NCBI GenBank assembly: GCA_026984415.1
Contig: JALSSE010000071.1
Span: 1 to 19,527 of the forward strand
DNA: 19,527 nucleotides
Source of the DNA: Hydrogenothermaceae bacterium
Lineage (GTDB): Bacteria > Aquificota > Aquificae > Hydrogenothermales > Hydrogenothermaceae
Direction: 5' to 3'
The notes beneath the pieces were generated by a model, which had not been told where the DNA came from, searched no databases, and saw only the letters and a program-made list of their open reading frames with translations. Below, in pieces: positions 1 through 7,911 of the stretch. The stretch's first letter is position 1. Each line of letters opens with the position of its first letter. The translations under genes and the position numbers were made by a program.

Positions 1-550
1 CAATAATGTACTTTTTATCTATCTCTGCAAGGAAAACTATAAAAAGAACAGGAAACATGATTGTCAACGCTGTACCTAAATCTGGCTGGATTAAAGTTAA
101 ATAAGAAGGCAGTAAAGCAACTGCAAAAATTTTACCTGCATCTTTTATTGAAATTGGCAGACTTTTATTCTCTAACATAAAAGCAACAACCATAAGAACT
201 ATAAATTTCATAAATTCAGACGGCTGTAAATTTATAAACCCTAAATTTATCCATCTTTTAGCTCCTAAAATTGTTATTCCAAAAAATTTAACAAAAACTA
301 AACTTGCTATTCCTATTATGTAAAGATGTATAGAGTAGTTTAGAATTTTTCTGTAATCTATGAAAATAAAAACAATTAAGATTAGTACTGATACAACACC
401 AAAAATAAGCTGTTTCAGGTAAAGGTTTGTATATTCATTTATTGAAGCACTGTATATATTTAATACTCCCCAAGAAATTAAGAACAAAACAGGTATTAAA
501 ATAGGGAAATCTATTCTTTTAGTGAATTTCAAATACTCATATACATTCAT
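1..550 (-). CDS. rodA: RodA, SEDS-family peptidoglycan glycosyltransferase (partial, C-terminus outside window)
   Basis: RodA polymerises lipid II glycan strands in the inner membrane and works with PBP2 during cell elongation. The gene reads leftward from an ATG at 550-548 and is cut at position 1, leaving 183 N-terminal residues. The translation begins MNVYEYLKFTKRIDFP and shows several hydrophobic membrane segments. It carries two SEDS hallmarks: a GAKRWINLG stretch followed by QPSEFMKF (near residues 99-117) and IQPDLGTAL (near residue 156). The start codon overlaps the stop codon of the upstream PBP2 gene by four bases (ATGA), which indicates translational coupling in the mre operon. FtsW is the alternative family member, but the position directly after PBP2 favours RodA. 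Confidence 0.93.
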   Translation of the reverse strand, partial: MNVYEYLKFTKRIDFPILIPVLFLISWGVLNIYSASINEYTNLYLKQLIFGVVSVLILIVFIFIDYRKILNYSIHLYIIGIASLVFVKFFGITILGAKRWINLGFINLQPSEFMKFIVLMVVAFMLENKSLPISIKDAGKIFAVALLPSYLTLIQPDLGTALTIMFPVLFIVFLAEIDKKYII

Positions 551-2370
551 CTCATTTCTTCCAGCCAGCTTTTTGTTGGTTCTAATAAATTAAATTTTAC
601 AGATTTTTCCATTATAGATTTAACTATTGGAGCAGCAACTCTACCACCACTCTCTCCGTGTTCTACAAAAACAGCAACAGCGTATTTTGGATTTTTATAA
701 GGGTAAAAATCGACAAACCAAGCATGGTCTTTAAGTTCCCATTTATCGTGTTTTTTCTTTCTTTTTAAATACCTGTAAACCTGTGCTGTTCCTGTTTTTC
801 CTGCGTTTTTTACAGGAGCTTTAGAAAGTCTTTTTGCTGTTCCCCTTTTTCCATAAACAACCTTATATAAACCCCTCTGTATAACTTTTATATAACTTTT
901 TCTTATATTAAACTCCCTTATCAAAGTATCTGGTACAGTGTGTAAAGAGTTATCTTTATTGCTAAAATAGGCTTTCATAAGTTTAGGTTTGTAGACTTTT
1001 CCACCATTTGCAATAGGTGCTATGATTTTTACAGCATCAAAAGGTGTAATTGCTAAATATCCCTGTCCTATACTGAGGTTAATTGTATCACCATAAAACC
1101 ACGTCTCATTTAGTGTATTCATTTTCCAGTCTGGTGAAGGAACTCTTGACCTTCTTTTTTCAATATCTGGATTAAGTAAATCCCCAATACCAAACATAGT
1201 TGTGTAATAATTTATCCTGTCAACTCCTAAATCCAGACCTATCTGGTAAAAGAATGTATCACAGGACATTTCTAACGCTTCTTCTATATTTATATTTCCA
1301 CATCCTGCAGGATTCCAGTTCCTGTATGTCCATTTTCCGATGGAAAAAGATGCTCCACTTTCAATTTTTGTATACGGAGTTATTACCTTTTCCTGTAATG
1401 CACCAAGCCCAACAACTATTTTAAAAATAGAACCGGGAGGATAAAGACCACTTAAAGCTTTGTTAAATAAAGGTTTATACTTGTTTTTAGTAATTTTTTT
1501 CCACTCTTTTGCTGAAATACCATCTGTAAATTTTTGAATATCATAGGTTGGATAGCTTAAAAGGGCTAATATTTCATAGTTATTTGGGTCTAATATTGTG
1601 ATTGCACCAGATTTCTGACCTGATTCTTTAAAGGAATCATAGGCTATTTTCTGTAATCTTGCATCAATTGTAAGGTATATATCATTTCCCCTTTTTGCCT
1701 GTTTTTCCCAGAGAACTTTTTTCTGCCTTCCAAATGCATCAACAATAACAGCTTTTGCCCCCTTTTCTCCCTTTAAATAATCATCGTATATTTTTTCAAC
1801 TCCATTTTTTCCAATAAGCATATCTGGTCTTAAATTTGGATTTTTTCTCAAATCCCTTTCACTTGGAAAACCAACATATCCAAGTATGTGTGACATGTAC
1901 TTTGCGTACTCTGTATATTTCCTTTTAGGAAAAACATCTATAAAAAAACCTTTAAACTTAAAAGAGTTATCGTAAAATTTTTCCAACTGTTCCTGGGTTA
2001 AATTTTCCTGTACTACTATTTTCCTTACATAACCTTTTTTTAATTTTTTTTCTATTTTTTCGTCTAACTCAATTCCTAAATATTTTTTTAAATTGTATTT
2101 TGTTATACTCAGGTCTTTATCATTCTGAATTACTATGTAAGGAAGGGCAGTTAAAGCAAAGGTTGGTATATCATAAGCTAAAAGTACACCGTTTCTGTCG
2201 TATATTTTTCCCCTTGGAGGATTTATTGTAAAAAGTTTTACGTAGTTTTTTTCAGAAATTTCCCTGTAATGTTTTCCATTTAATATCTGAATGTAAGCTA
2301 ATCTTCCAACTACAACTATATAAACAATAAATATAAAAATGTAAATCAAGTTTAACCGTGTGAGCTTCAA
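547..2370 (-). CDS. mrdA: Penicillin-binding protein 2, elongation-specific transpeptidase
   Basis: This is the class B penicillin-binding protein that crosslinks peptidoglycan during elongation, the partner of RodA. The 607-residue protein has one N-terminal membrane anchor (about residues 9-27), a PBP dimerisation domain beginning around PPRGKIYDRNG (residues 51-61), and a C-terminal transpeptidase domain. Catalytic motifs are visible: S314-I-F-K317 (the nucleophile motif in PPGSIFK), S369-C-D (the SxN/SxD motif in the SCDTFFY form common in PBP2), and K525-T-G-T. The length is normal for PBP2. The start is a TTG at 2370-2368, supported by an AGGAAACGG ribosome site just upstream. The gene follows mreD with a 9-base gap and overlaps rodA by four bases. 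FtsI/PBP3 is less likely given the mreD and rodA neighbours. Confidence 0.95.
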   Translation of the reverse strand: MKLTRLNLIYIFIFIVYIVVVGRLAYIQILNGKHYREISEKNYVKLFTINPPRGKIYDRNGVLLAYDIPTFALTALPYIVIQNDKDLSITKYNLKKYLGIELDEKIEKKLKKGYVRKIVVQENLTQEQLEKFYDNSFKFKGFFIDVFPKRKYTEYAKYMSHILGYVGFPSERDLRKNPNLRPDMLIGKNGVEKIYDDYLKGEKGAKAVIVDAFGRQKKVLWEKQAKRGNDIYLTIDARLQKIAYDSFKESGQKSGAITILDPNNYEILALLSYPTYDIQKFTDGISAKEWKKITKNKYKPLFNKALSGLYPPGSIFKIVVGLGALQEKVITPYTKIESGASFSIGKWTYRNWNPAGCGNINIEEALEMSCDTFFYQIGLDLGVDRINYYTTMFGIGDLLNPDIEKRRSRVPSPDWKMNTLNETWFYGDTINLSIGQGYLAITPFDAVKIIAPIANGGKVYKPKLMKAYFSNKDNSLHTVPDTLIREFNIRKSYIKVIQRGLYKVVYGKRGTAKRLSKAPVKNAGKTGTAQVYRYLKRKKKHDKWELKDHAWFVDFYPYKNPKYAVAVFVEHGESGGRVAAPIVKSIMEKSVKFNLLEPTKSWLEEMR

Positions 2371-2379
2371 TTCCGTTTC

Positions 2380-2862
2380 CTAAGAGTACTGTTCTTTATT
2401 AAAAAATCTGTTATTTATCGCAAACAAGTAAAATATAATAAAGTTTAAAACAATGTAAATAACATAATTTTGAGAAAAGTAAAAAATCCCTGTTTTCAAG
2501 AAAATAAGTAAAGTTTTAAATGCAATATCAACAACTGAAAGCCCAATAATCAATATACTTTTATACCACATCTCACTGAGGTAAAACTGTCTTTTTACTG
2601 AGTAGGTAATCATAGAAAGTATTACTTTTGATATGGTATTAAAGACGAAAATAGAAGGAGTTAAAAAGTCCTGAAGAAGTCCTAAAAACAGGGCAAAATA
2701 GATAGATTTTTTAAAATCGTTATTTAATGTAAACAAAATAACAAAAATAGCTAAGAAATCAGGTGTAAAATTAAAAATTGAGATATATTTCACAAAAACA
2801 GTTGTTTGAAGAACTAATGTAAATATTCCTAAAAAAATCAGTAAATAATCATTTTTTTTCAT
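2380..2862 (-). CDS. mreD: Rod shape-determining protein MreD
   Basis: MreD is a small integral inner-membrane protein of the elongasome that binds MreC and links the MreB cytoskeleton to PBP2/RodA. The 160-residue product is almost entirely hydrophobic, with about five predicted membrane segments, and has the usual MreD length. It contains the typical PDFLAIFVI stretch near the N-terminus and a GLLQDFLTP segment near residue 61, matching the G..qD...p pattern of the family. The ATG at 2862-2860 lies inside the 3' end of mreC (14-base overlap), so it is probably translated by coupling. Sequence conservation in this family is low, so the call rests on hydrophobicity, length and its position between mreC and mrdA. 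Confidence 0.88.
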   Translation of the reverse strand: MKKNDYLLIFLGIFTLVLQTTVFVKYISIFNFTPDFLAIFVILFTLNNDFKKSIYFALFLGLLQDFLTPSIFVFNTISKVILSMITYSVKRQFYLSEMWYKSILIIGLSVVDIAFKTLLIFLKTGIFYFSQNYVIYIVLNFIIFYLFAINNRFFNKEQYS

Positions 2863-3715
2863 TTTCTTCCTTTTTATCTGTTAAAACAACTACATACTCA
2901 AGGGAATACGGGTATAAAAATAATTTAATCTTTACATCTTTAAAAAAGTTACCCTCTTCATAGGAAACTTCTTTCACAACTCCAATTGGAATTCCTGCTG
3001 GTTTCCCATCTAAATTTGTAGTTTCAATAATATCTCCAATTCTTATATCCTGCTCTGGTTTTACAAAATTTAGTTTCCCTGTTTTATTGTCAACTCCTTG
3101 GAAAAAACAAACTTCCCTTGTTTTTTTTGTTCTACACGTTATTTTAAAATTTTTATTTGATACAAGAAGTACAGAGGAAGAAAATTTACCAACTTCAGAA
3201 ACTATTCCAACTAAATATCCATCTGCGATAACAACATCTCCCTCTTTTATTCCATAAGAAGAACCTACATCTATTATTAAAGAATTTATCCAGTTATCTC
3301 CAGAATATCCAATAACCTTTGCCCCAACGTAATTTAAATCTTTTTTTGTACTTTTTTTCAATTCATCTACAAAGTTTAAAAGTTTTTTTAATTTAAGATT
3401 TTCATTTTCAATATTTTTCAGCTCAATCAGTTTGATTTTCATTAAGTCAATTTCAGATTTTAGCTGCTTGTTTTCTTCTAAAAGTTTACTGTTGTCTTTT
3501 ATTATAGAAATTGAGTTATCAACAAATTCTATAACGTGGTAAGTTACATACTGGAGAGGATAGGTTACTGTTAAGACTGCACCTTTAACAGAAGATAAAA
3601 ATCCATTTTTCTGTGAATCTACAAAAATAAATAAAAAAATGGCAGTAAAAAGTACAAATAAACCTAAAAATAACTTAAAGTATAAACTTTTTACCAGCCT
3701 TTTTAAAAATAAAAT
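2849..3715 (-). CDS. mreC: Rod shape-determining protein MreC, with apparent non-canonical start (ATT at 3715-3713)
   Basis: MreC is the bitopic periplasmic scaffold of the elongasome that activates PBP2. The first in-frame ATG is at 3442, but starting there would remove the membrane anchor and most of the coiled coil. Codons upstream of it encode a plausible N-terminus: basic residues (KRLVK), a membrane helix (LFLGLFVLFTAIFLFIFV), then a helical segment (LLEENKQLKSEIDL) continuous with the known part. The C-terminal beta domain has VGASYGIKEGD-like (VGSSYGIKEGDVV) and IPIGVVKEV motifs typical of MreC. The frame is closed by TAG at 3730-3728, and no ATG, GTG or TTG occurs between that stop and 3442. 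I chose ATT at 3715, giving 288 residues, because AGGCAGGT lies upstream at about seven bases. The identity is secure; the start is an inference. Confidence 0.88.
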   Translation of the reverse strand: MLFLKRLVKSLYFKLFLGLFVLFTAIFLFIFVDSQKNGFLSSVKGAVLTVTYPLQYVTYHVIEFVDNSISIIKDNSKLLEENKQLKSEIDLMKIKLIELKNIENENLKLKKLLNFVDELKKSTKKDLNYVGAKVIGYSGDNWINSLIIDVGSSYGIKEGDVVIADGYLVGIVSEVGKFSSSVLLVSNKNFKITCRTKKTREVCFFQGVDNKTGKLNFVKPEQDIRIGDIIETTNLDGKPAGIPIGVVKEVSYEEGNFFKDVKIKLFLYPYSLEYVVVLTDKKEENEKK

Positions 3716-3737
3716 TTTACTACCTGCCTACTTCTTT

Positions 3738-4772
3738 TTATTCAAATGATACCCTTTTTATAAGCTCAATATCAGCAAGTGCATCTCCAATTCCTTTAGC
3801 AACCGCAGTAAGAGGCTCTTCACAGTACGCAACAGGAAGGTTTGTTTCATCCCTTAACCTCTGGTCTAAACCGTAAAGTAAAGCTCCTCCTCCTGCAAGG
3901 ATAATTCCCCTTTCAACAATATCTGCTGCAAGCTCCGGAGGGGTTTTTTCAAGGGCTGTTCTTACCGCATTTACAATTGCTGTCACAACATCTTCAAGGG
4001 CTTCTCTTATCTCTTTTCCTTTTATTGAAACTCCCCTTGGCATACCTGTTATATCCCTACCTCTAATCTCCATAACCTCATCATCCCTTTCTGTTGGAAA
4101 CGCTGAACCTAACTGTATTTTTATTTTTTCGGCAGTTTGTTCACCTATAAGTATTTGGTGTTGTCTCTTCAAGTACTGGAGGATTGCTTCATTCATATCA
4201 TCTCCAGCAGTTCTTATTGAGTAGGATAAAACAAGTCCTGAAAGTGATATAACAGCAATTTCTGATGTGCCACCACCAATATCAACAATCATATTTCCAC
4301 CGGGCTCTTTAATAGGTAAACCAGCCCCAATTGCCGCTGCCATAGGTTCTGCTATAAGGTAAACTTCCCTTGCCCCTGCCTGTCTTGCTGCATCAATAAC
4401 TGCCCTCTTTTCAACAGTTGTTATTCCAGACGGAACACCAACAATAACACGGGGTCTTGCAATTGTAGCAAGGGGGAGATTTGAATGGACTTTTTTGATA
4501 AAGTATTTAAGCATAGATTGGGTTACGTCAAAATCGGCAATAACTCCATCTTTTAAAGGTCTGATTACCTCTATTGTTTCTGGGGTTTTTCCTATCATTT
4601 CTTTAGATTCTCTTCCAACTGCAATGATTTTGTTTGTAAGCCTGTCAATTGAAACTATAGATGGTTCTGAAAGAACAATACCTTTTCCTCTTACAAAAAC
4701 AAGGGTATTCGCAGTTCCTAAATCGATTCCAATGTCATTTGAAAACATACCAAAAATTTTGTCCTGAATCAT
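3738..4772 (-). CDS. mreB: Rod shape-determining protein MreB, actin homologue
   Basis: MreB is the bacterial actin that forms membrane-associated filaments and orients elongasome cell-wall synthesis. The 344-residue protein has the normal family length and the full ATPase fold signature: phosphate-1 loop DLGTANT (residues 17-23), phosphate-2 loop DIGGGTSE (164-171), the EPMAAAIGAG segment (142-151) and the adenosine loop AGGGALL (293-299). A short N-terminal IFGMFSND segment could act as the membrane-binding helix. The ATG at 4772-4770 has a strong GGAGG ribosome site about nine bases upstream. It is the first gene of the minus-strand cell-shape operon, and dapA is transcribed away from it across an 80-base AT-rich intergenic region that must hold the operon promoter. 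Confidence 0.97.
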   Translation of the reverse strand: MIQDKIFGMFSNDIGIDLGTANTLVFVRGKGIVLSEPSIVSIDRLTNKIIAVGRESKEMIGKTPETIEVIRPLKDGVIADFDVTQSMLKYFIKKVHSNLPLATIARPRVIVGVPSGITTVEKRAVIDAARQAGAREVYLIAEPMAAAIGAGLPIKEPGGNMIVDIGGGTSEIAVISLSGLVLSYSIRTAGDDMNEAILQYLKRQHQILIGEQTAEKIKIQLGSAFPTERDDEVMEIRGRDITGMPRGVSIKGKEIREALEDVVTAIVNAVRTALEKTPPELAADIVERGIILAGGGALLYGLDQRLRDETNLPVAYCEEPLTAVAKGIGDALADIELIKRVSFE

Positions 4773-4852
4773 TAAAAATGTCCTCCAAAGTGAATATCAA
4801 AAAGAAAATATATTATACTATATATATTTAGCAAATTTTCACGGAGGTTAAT
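4773..4852. promoter_or_regulatory. Divergent promoter region between mreB and dapA
   Basis: This 80-base gap separates two divergent genes and is extremely AT-rich. On the minus strand a perfect TATAAT lies at 4817-4812 and could serve as the mreB -10 element. On the plus strand TATACT at 4814-4819 could serve dapA. The two -10 candidates overlap, so the promoters may compete. No convincing TTGACA is seen at 16-18 bases from either (TTGCTA at 4834-4829 is too close). Each gene has its own GGAGG ribosome site at its edge of the gap. Assignment is by position and motif only. Confidence 0.45.
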
Positions 4853-5734
4853 ATGTTAAAAGGCTCTTTAGTGGCATTAATCACCCCTTTTAAAAATGGG
4901 CAGTTAGATAGGGAATCATTAAAAAATTTAATAGATTTTCACGTAGAGAATGGAACAGATGGTATTGTTGTAGCAGGAACTACAGGAGAATCAGCAACAT
5001 TAACATATACAGAACATGAAACTCTTATTGAACTTGCTGTTGAGTATGCAGATAAAAGAATTCCAATTATTGCTGGAACAGGGGCAAACGCAACCCACGA
5101 AGCAATAGCATTAACATCATTTGCAGAGAAGGTTGGGGCTGATGCTTCTTTACAGATTGTACCTTACTACAATAAACCTACACAGGAAGGAATTTATCAG
5201 CATTTTAAAGCAGTAGCAGAGGAAACCAATATTCCACTGATACTTTACAACATACCATCAAGAACTGGAACAGATATGCTCCCTGAAACTTTTGCAAGAC
5301 TTTATGGGGATTTCCCAAATATAATTGGACTAAAAGAAGCTACTGGAAATGTTGCAAGGGTTTCTGAAACTATTTCTTTAACAAATCCTGATGTTGTTAT
5401 ATTTTCTGGTGATGATGCATTAACAATTCCTATGATGTCTGTTGGAGCAAAAGGTGTTATTTCTGTTGCAAACAATATCATTCCAAAAGAAATTGCTGAA
5501 ATGTGCAATTTAGCACTTGAAGGAAAATTTACTGAAGCTTTAAACATCCACAACAAATACTGGAAATTATTTAAAACACTATTCATAGAAACAAATCCAA
5601 TCCCTGTAAAAACAGCAGCCTACTTAATGGGACTTATTAAAGAGTTAGAATTAAGACTCCCGATGTACTACTTAAGTAAAGAACATGAAAATACTTTAAA
5701 GGAAGTCCTGAAGGAATACAACCTCATAACTTAA
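4853..5734 (+). CDS. dapA: 4-hydroxy-tetrahydrodipicolinate synthase DapA
   Basis: DapA condenses pyruvate with aspartate semialdehyde in the first committed step of the diaminopimelate/lysine pathway, in the cytoplasm. The 293-residue (beta/alpha)8 barrel shows the family active site: GTTGES (residues 42-47, with the two catalytic threonines 43-44), YY105-106 in VPYYNKP, Y132 in LYNIPSRTG (Arg137 binds the substrate carboxylate), and Schiff-base Lys161 in GLKEATGN. Length and motif spacing match bacterial DapA closely. The ATG at 4853 follows a GGAGG with five-base spacing. Related aldolases (N-acetylneuraminate lyase, KDG aldolase) share the fold, but the YNIPSRTG and TTGESATL motifs fit DapA best. 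It begins the plus-strand block and supplies a peptidoglycan precursor, in keeping with the adjoining elongasome operon. Confidence 0.95.
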   Translation: MLKGSLVALITPFKNGQLDRESLKNLIDFHVENGTDGIVVAGTTGESATLTYTEHETLIELAVEYADKRIPIIAGTGANATHEAIALTSFAEKVGADASLQIVPYYNKPTQEGIYQHFKAVAEETNIPLILYNIPSRTGTDMLPETFARLYGDFPNIIGLKEATGNVARVSETISLTNPDVVIFSGDDALTIPMMSVGAKGVISVANNIIPKEIAEMCNLALEGKFTEALNIHNKYWKLFKTLFIETNPIPVKTAAYLMGLIKELELRLPMYYLSKEHENTLKEVLKEYNLIT

Positions 5735-5801
5735 TTCTAAACTTTAAAAATATTTAATCGAAACTTATATTTAATACTAAAAACCTCAAAAGGAGCTTAT
5801 T

Positions 5802-6629
5802 TTGAAAGTAGCTATTGTCGGTATTGGAAATATGGGTTCAAAATATATCAACAAATTTAAAGACCTTGGTTATGAAGCCGTTCTTATAGATAAAGAAAAA
5901 GAACAGTTGGATAAATACCCAGATGAATTTATAAAGTATCAGGATTTAGATGAAGCTTTAGAGAAAGAAGACATACAGACCCTTTTTGTTGCTACAGCCC
6001 CAACATCACACATTCCAATAGCAGAAAAGGCATTAAAAAGAGGAATTAACACAATGGTGGAAAAACCACCTGCATTAGACCCAGTAGATTTACACGATGC
6101 AATAAATTTAGCTAAAAAAAACAATGCTGTTTTAGGAGTATCAGAAATTGAACTCCGTTCAAACTGTATAAGAAATTTTGATAAAAATATAAAAATATCA
6201 AATATAGAGGCTTATAGGCTTAACTTAAGAAGTGGTTATATAAACCCATTTTTTGACCTTGCGTGGCATGACCTTTATATTTTCCATTATTTAGCAGGGG
6301 AATTTAAAATTAACAACGTAGAAGATGTAAAAAAAGATGAAATGCATCTTGTAAAAGTAGATGCAGACTCTAAAACAACCCATATTGACCTTCAGGTTGC
6401 ATGGAATTCGCCAGATTTAAGAAGGGAGTGGATTTTAGATACAGAAAAGGGAAAAATAGTATTCAACTTTGTTGAAGATAAAATCGTTTACCCAGATGGA
6501 ACAGTCAAGGAAAAAGATAATGTTGATAAACTTGAGCTTATGATAAAAGAGTTCGTAGAAAAACCTTCTTTTGAAAGCTCATACAGGGCATTAAACATAC
6601 TAAACGAATTTGTAAAATTTTATAGATAA
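5802..6629 (+). CDS. gnnA: Gfo/Idh/MocA-family NAD-dependent oxidoreductase, GnnA-like
   Basis: The protein has an N-terminal Rossmann fold (VGIGNMG, about residues 6-12) and the EKPP motif (VEKPPALDP, near residue 88) with the catalytic lysine of Gfo/Idh/MocA oxidoreductases. Its C-terminal substrate domain contains DLAWHDLYIFHYLAG, matching the family's D..HD.d...yl.G pattern. At 275 residues it is shorter than most relatives (about 330-380). The start is TTG at 5802 with AGGAG six bases upstream. Thirteen bases separate it from a DegT-type aminotransferase gene, and this pair is the known GnnA/GnnB arrangement. GnnA oxidises the 3-hydroxyl of UDP-GlcNAc and GnnB aminates the 3-keto product, giving the sugar used for amide-linked lipid A. 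The GnnA name is inferred from pairing and short length; another sugar-nucleotide dehydrogenase (for example WlbA-like) remains possible. Confidence 0.72.
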   Translation: MKVAIVGIGNMGSKYINKFKDLGYEAVLIDKEKEQLDKYPDEFIKYQDLDEALEKEDIQTLFVATAPTSHIPIAEKALKRGINTMVEKPPALDPVDLHDAINLAKKNNAVLGVSEIELRSNCIRNFDKNIKISNIEAYRLNLRSGYINPFFDLAWHDLYIFHYLAGEFKINNVEDVKKDEMHLVKVDADSKTTHIDLQVAWNSPDLRREWILDTEKGKIVFNFVEDKIVYPDGTVKEKDNVDKLELMIKEFVEKPSFESSYRALNILNEFVKFYR

Positions 6630-6642
6630 AGGAGAAAAACAG

Positions 6643-7701
6643 ATGATTCCAATAATAAAACCTGTTTTTGGAAAAGAAGAAGAAGAAACAGTCCTTGAAA
6701 TAATGAAAAGTGGACAGATAACAAGGGGAGAATGGACAAGGAAATTTAAAAGGGAGTTTGCCGACTACATAGGTTCAACATTTATTCACACCCTTTGCAG
6801 CGGAACAGTAACACTTTACATAGCTTTAAAAGCACTTGGAATAAAAGAAAATCAGGGAGATGTTGTAATTGTACCATCTATGAGTTTTATGGCGACAATA
6901 GATGCAGCTATCCTTGCTGGGGCAAAACCTGTTGTTATTGATATAGATGAAAGTTATACAATGGACCCAAAATATTTAGAAGAAGCAATAGAAAAGTACA
7001 ATCCAAAAGTGGTTATTCCAGTTCACCTTTACGGACAGTGTGCCAATATGGAAGAAATAAATAAAATATGTAAAGAAAAAGGAGTTATAGTTCTTGAAGA
7101 TGCAGCACAGGCACATGGAGCAGAGTTTAAAGGGAAAAAAGCTGGAAATTTAGGAGATGTTTCATCTTTTAGTTTCTACGCTTCAAAAAATGTAGCCATG
7201 GGTGAAGGTGGTGCATTACTTACCAATAACCCAGACATAAATGATGCAATAACAAATTGGGTAGAGTTTGGAGACCACCCTGCATTAAACTTAAGGATAA
7301 CAGAATTTCAAGCTGGAATTGGATACTGGCAGTTAAAAAGGTTAGATGAAACAAATGAAAAAAGAAGAAAAATTGCAAAATTATACAACGATGAATTTAG
7401 AGAACTTCCGGGACTTGTTGTCCCTGAAGAATTTCCAGATAGAAAGCATGTTTACCATGTTTATGCATTAAGACACCCAGAAAGGAATAAAATAATTGAA
7501 AAATTAGTAGAAGCTGGAATTGGGGCAAGGGTTTACTACGAATACACACTCCACGAATTAAGGAATGCTGAACATCTAAACTGTGAATTTGGAGAGCTTG
7601 TAAAAAATGAAATATTCGCAATTCCAGTCCATGCAGCATTAACAGAAGATGATATAAGTTATATAATAGATACAGTAAAAAAAGTTGTAAAGGAATTGTA
7701 A
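6643..7701 (+). CDS. gnnB: DegT/DnrJ/EryC1/StrS-family PLP sugar aminotransferase, GnnB-like
   Basis: This is a PLP-dependent transaminase of the sensory/sugar aminotransferase group acting on a keto-sugar nucleotide. The 352 residues carry the expected sites: CSGTVTLYIAL (52-62, cofactor phosphate binding), LEDAAQAHGA (151-160, Asp153 pairing with the PLP ring nitrogen), and SFYASKNVAMGEGGA, in which Lys182 should form the internal aldimine. The opening MIPIIKPVFGKEEE is typical of the family. The ATG at 6643 has AAAGGAG upstream, overlapping the stop of the preceding oxidoreductase gene. Together they are predicted to make UDP-2-acetamido-3-amino-2,3-dideoxyglucose for lipid A, which would fit the diaminoglucose-type lipid A reported for Aquifex. 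The stop codon overlaps the start of the next gene (TAATG), so the three genes look cotranscribed. The family is certain; the substrate is inferred. Confidence 0.75.
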   Translation: MIPIIKPVFGKEEEETVLEIMKSGQITRGEWTRKFKREFADYIGSTFIHTLCSGTVTLYIALKALGIKENQGDVVIVPSMSFMATIDAAILAGAKPVVIDIDESYTMDPKYLEEAIEKYNPKVVIPVHLYGQCANMEEINKICKEKGVIVLEDAAQAHGAEFKGKKAGNLGDVSSFSFYASKNVAMGEGGALLTNNPDINDAITNWVEFGDHPALNLRITEFQAGIGYWQLKRLDETNEKRRKIAKLYNDEFRELPGLVVPEEFPDRKHVYHVYALRHPERNKIIEKLVEAGIGARVYYEYTLHELRNAEHLNCEFGELVKNEIFAIPVHAALTEDDISYIIDTVKKVVKEL

Positions 7702-7901
7702 TGAGGTATATTTTATTATTACTGCCGTTTTTATTTTTATTAAATAGCTGTGCTGAAAAAACATGTAAATGTGAATGTAAATGTCCTACTTCCAGTGAAA
7801 AGAAAAATATTGAAAAGAAAAGTAAAGATTCTAAAAAAGGTGGAATACACTTTAAAGACCCATTTTCAGACGATGTAAACATAAAAGATATTTTGAAATA
7901 A
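7701..7901 (+). CDS. Small Cys-rich predicted lipoprotein (66 aa), function unknown
   Basis: I do not recognise this protein. It has a clear lipoprotein signal: a short basic start (MRY), a hydrophobic run ([11 protein letters not shown]) and a lipobox LNSC with Cys17 as the likely lipidated residue. Immediately after comes a dense cysteine array, C22-K-C24-E-C26-K-C28, in CxCxCxC spacing that could bind a soft metal or form disulfides. The remainder is a Lys/Ser-rich, probably disordered segment ending [17 protein letters not shown]. The ATG overlaps the stop of the upstream aminotransferase gene (TAATG), indicating translational coupling. The ribH gene follows after 10 bases. The reading frame is small but is supported by its signal sequence, coupling and tight fit between two real genes. 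Confidence 0.75.
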   Translation: MRYILLLLPFLFLLNSCAEKTCKCECKCPTSSEKKNIEKKSKDSKKGGIHFKDPFSDDVNIKDILK

Positions 7902-7911
7902 GAGGGTTAAA

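Noticed and set aside
1200..1424. Plus-strand open frame opposite the transpeptidase domain of PBP2
   Set aside because: It lies antisense across the SxD and SxxK region of PBP2 and has no ribosome site or recognisable domain.
5735..5801. Possible terminator or promoter between dapA and gnnA
   Set aside because: The 67-base AT-rich gap has no stable stem and no clear -35/-10 pair; read-through or a weak promoter are equally possible.
7397..7882. 161-codon open frame on the minus strand opposite gnnB and the lipoprotein gene
   Set aside because: The translation is low-complexity Leu/Phe-rich, as expected from the complement of a Lys/Glu-rich AT-rich gene, and both sense genes are well supported.
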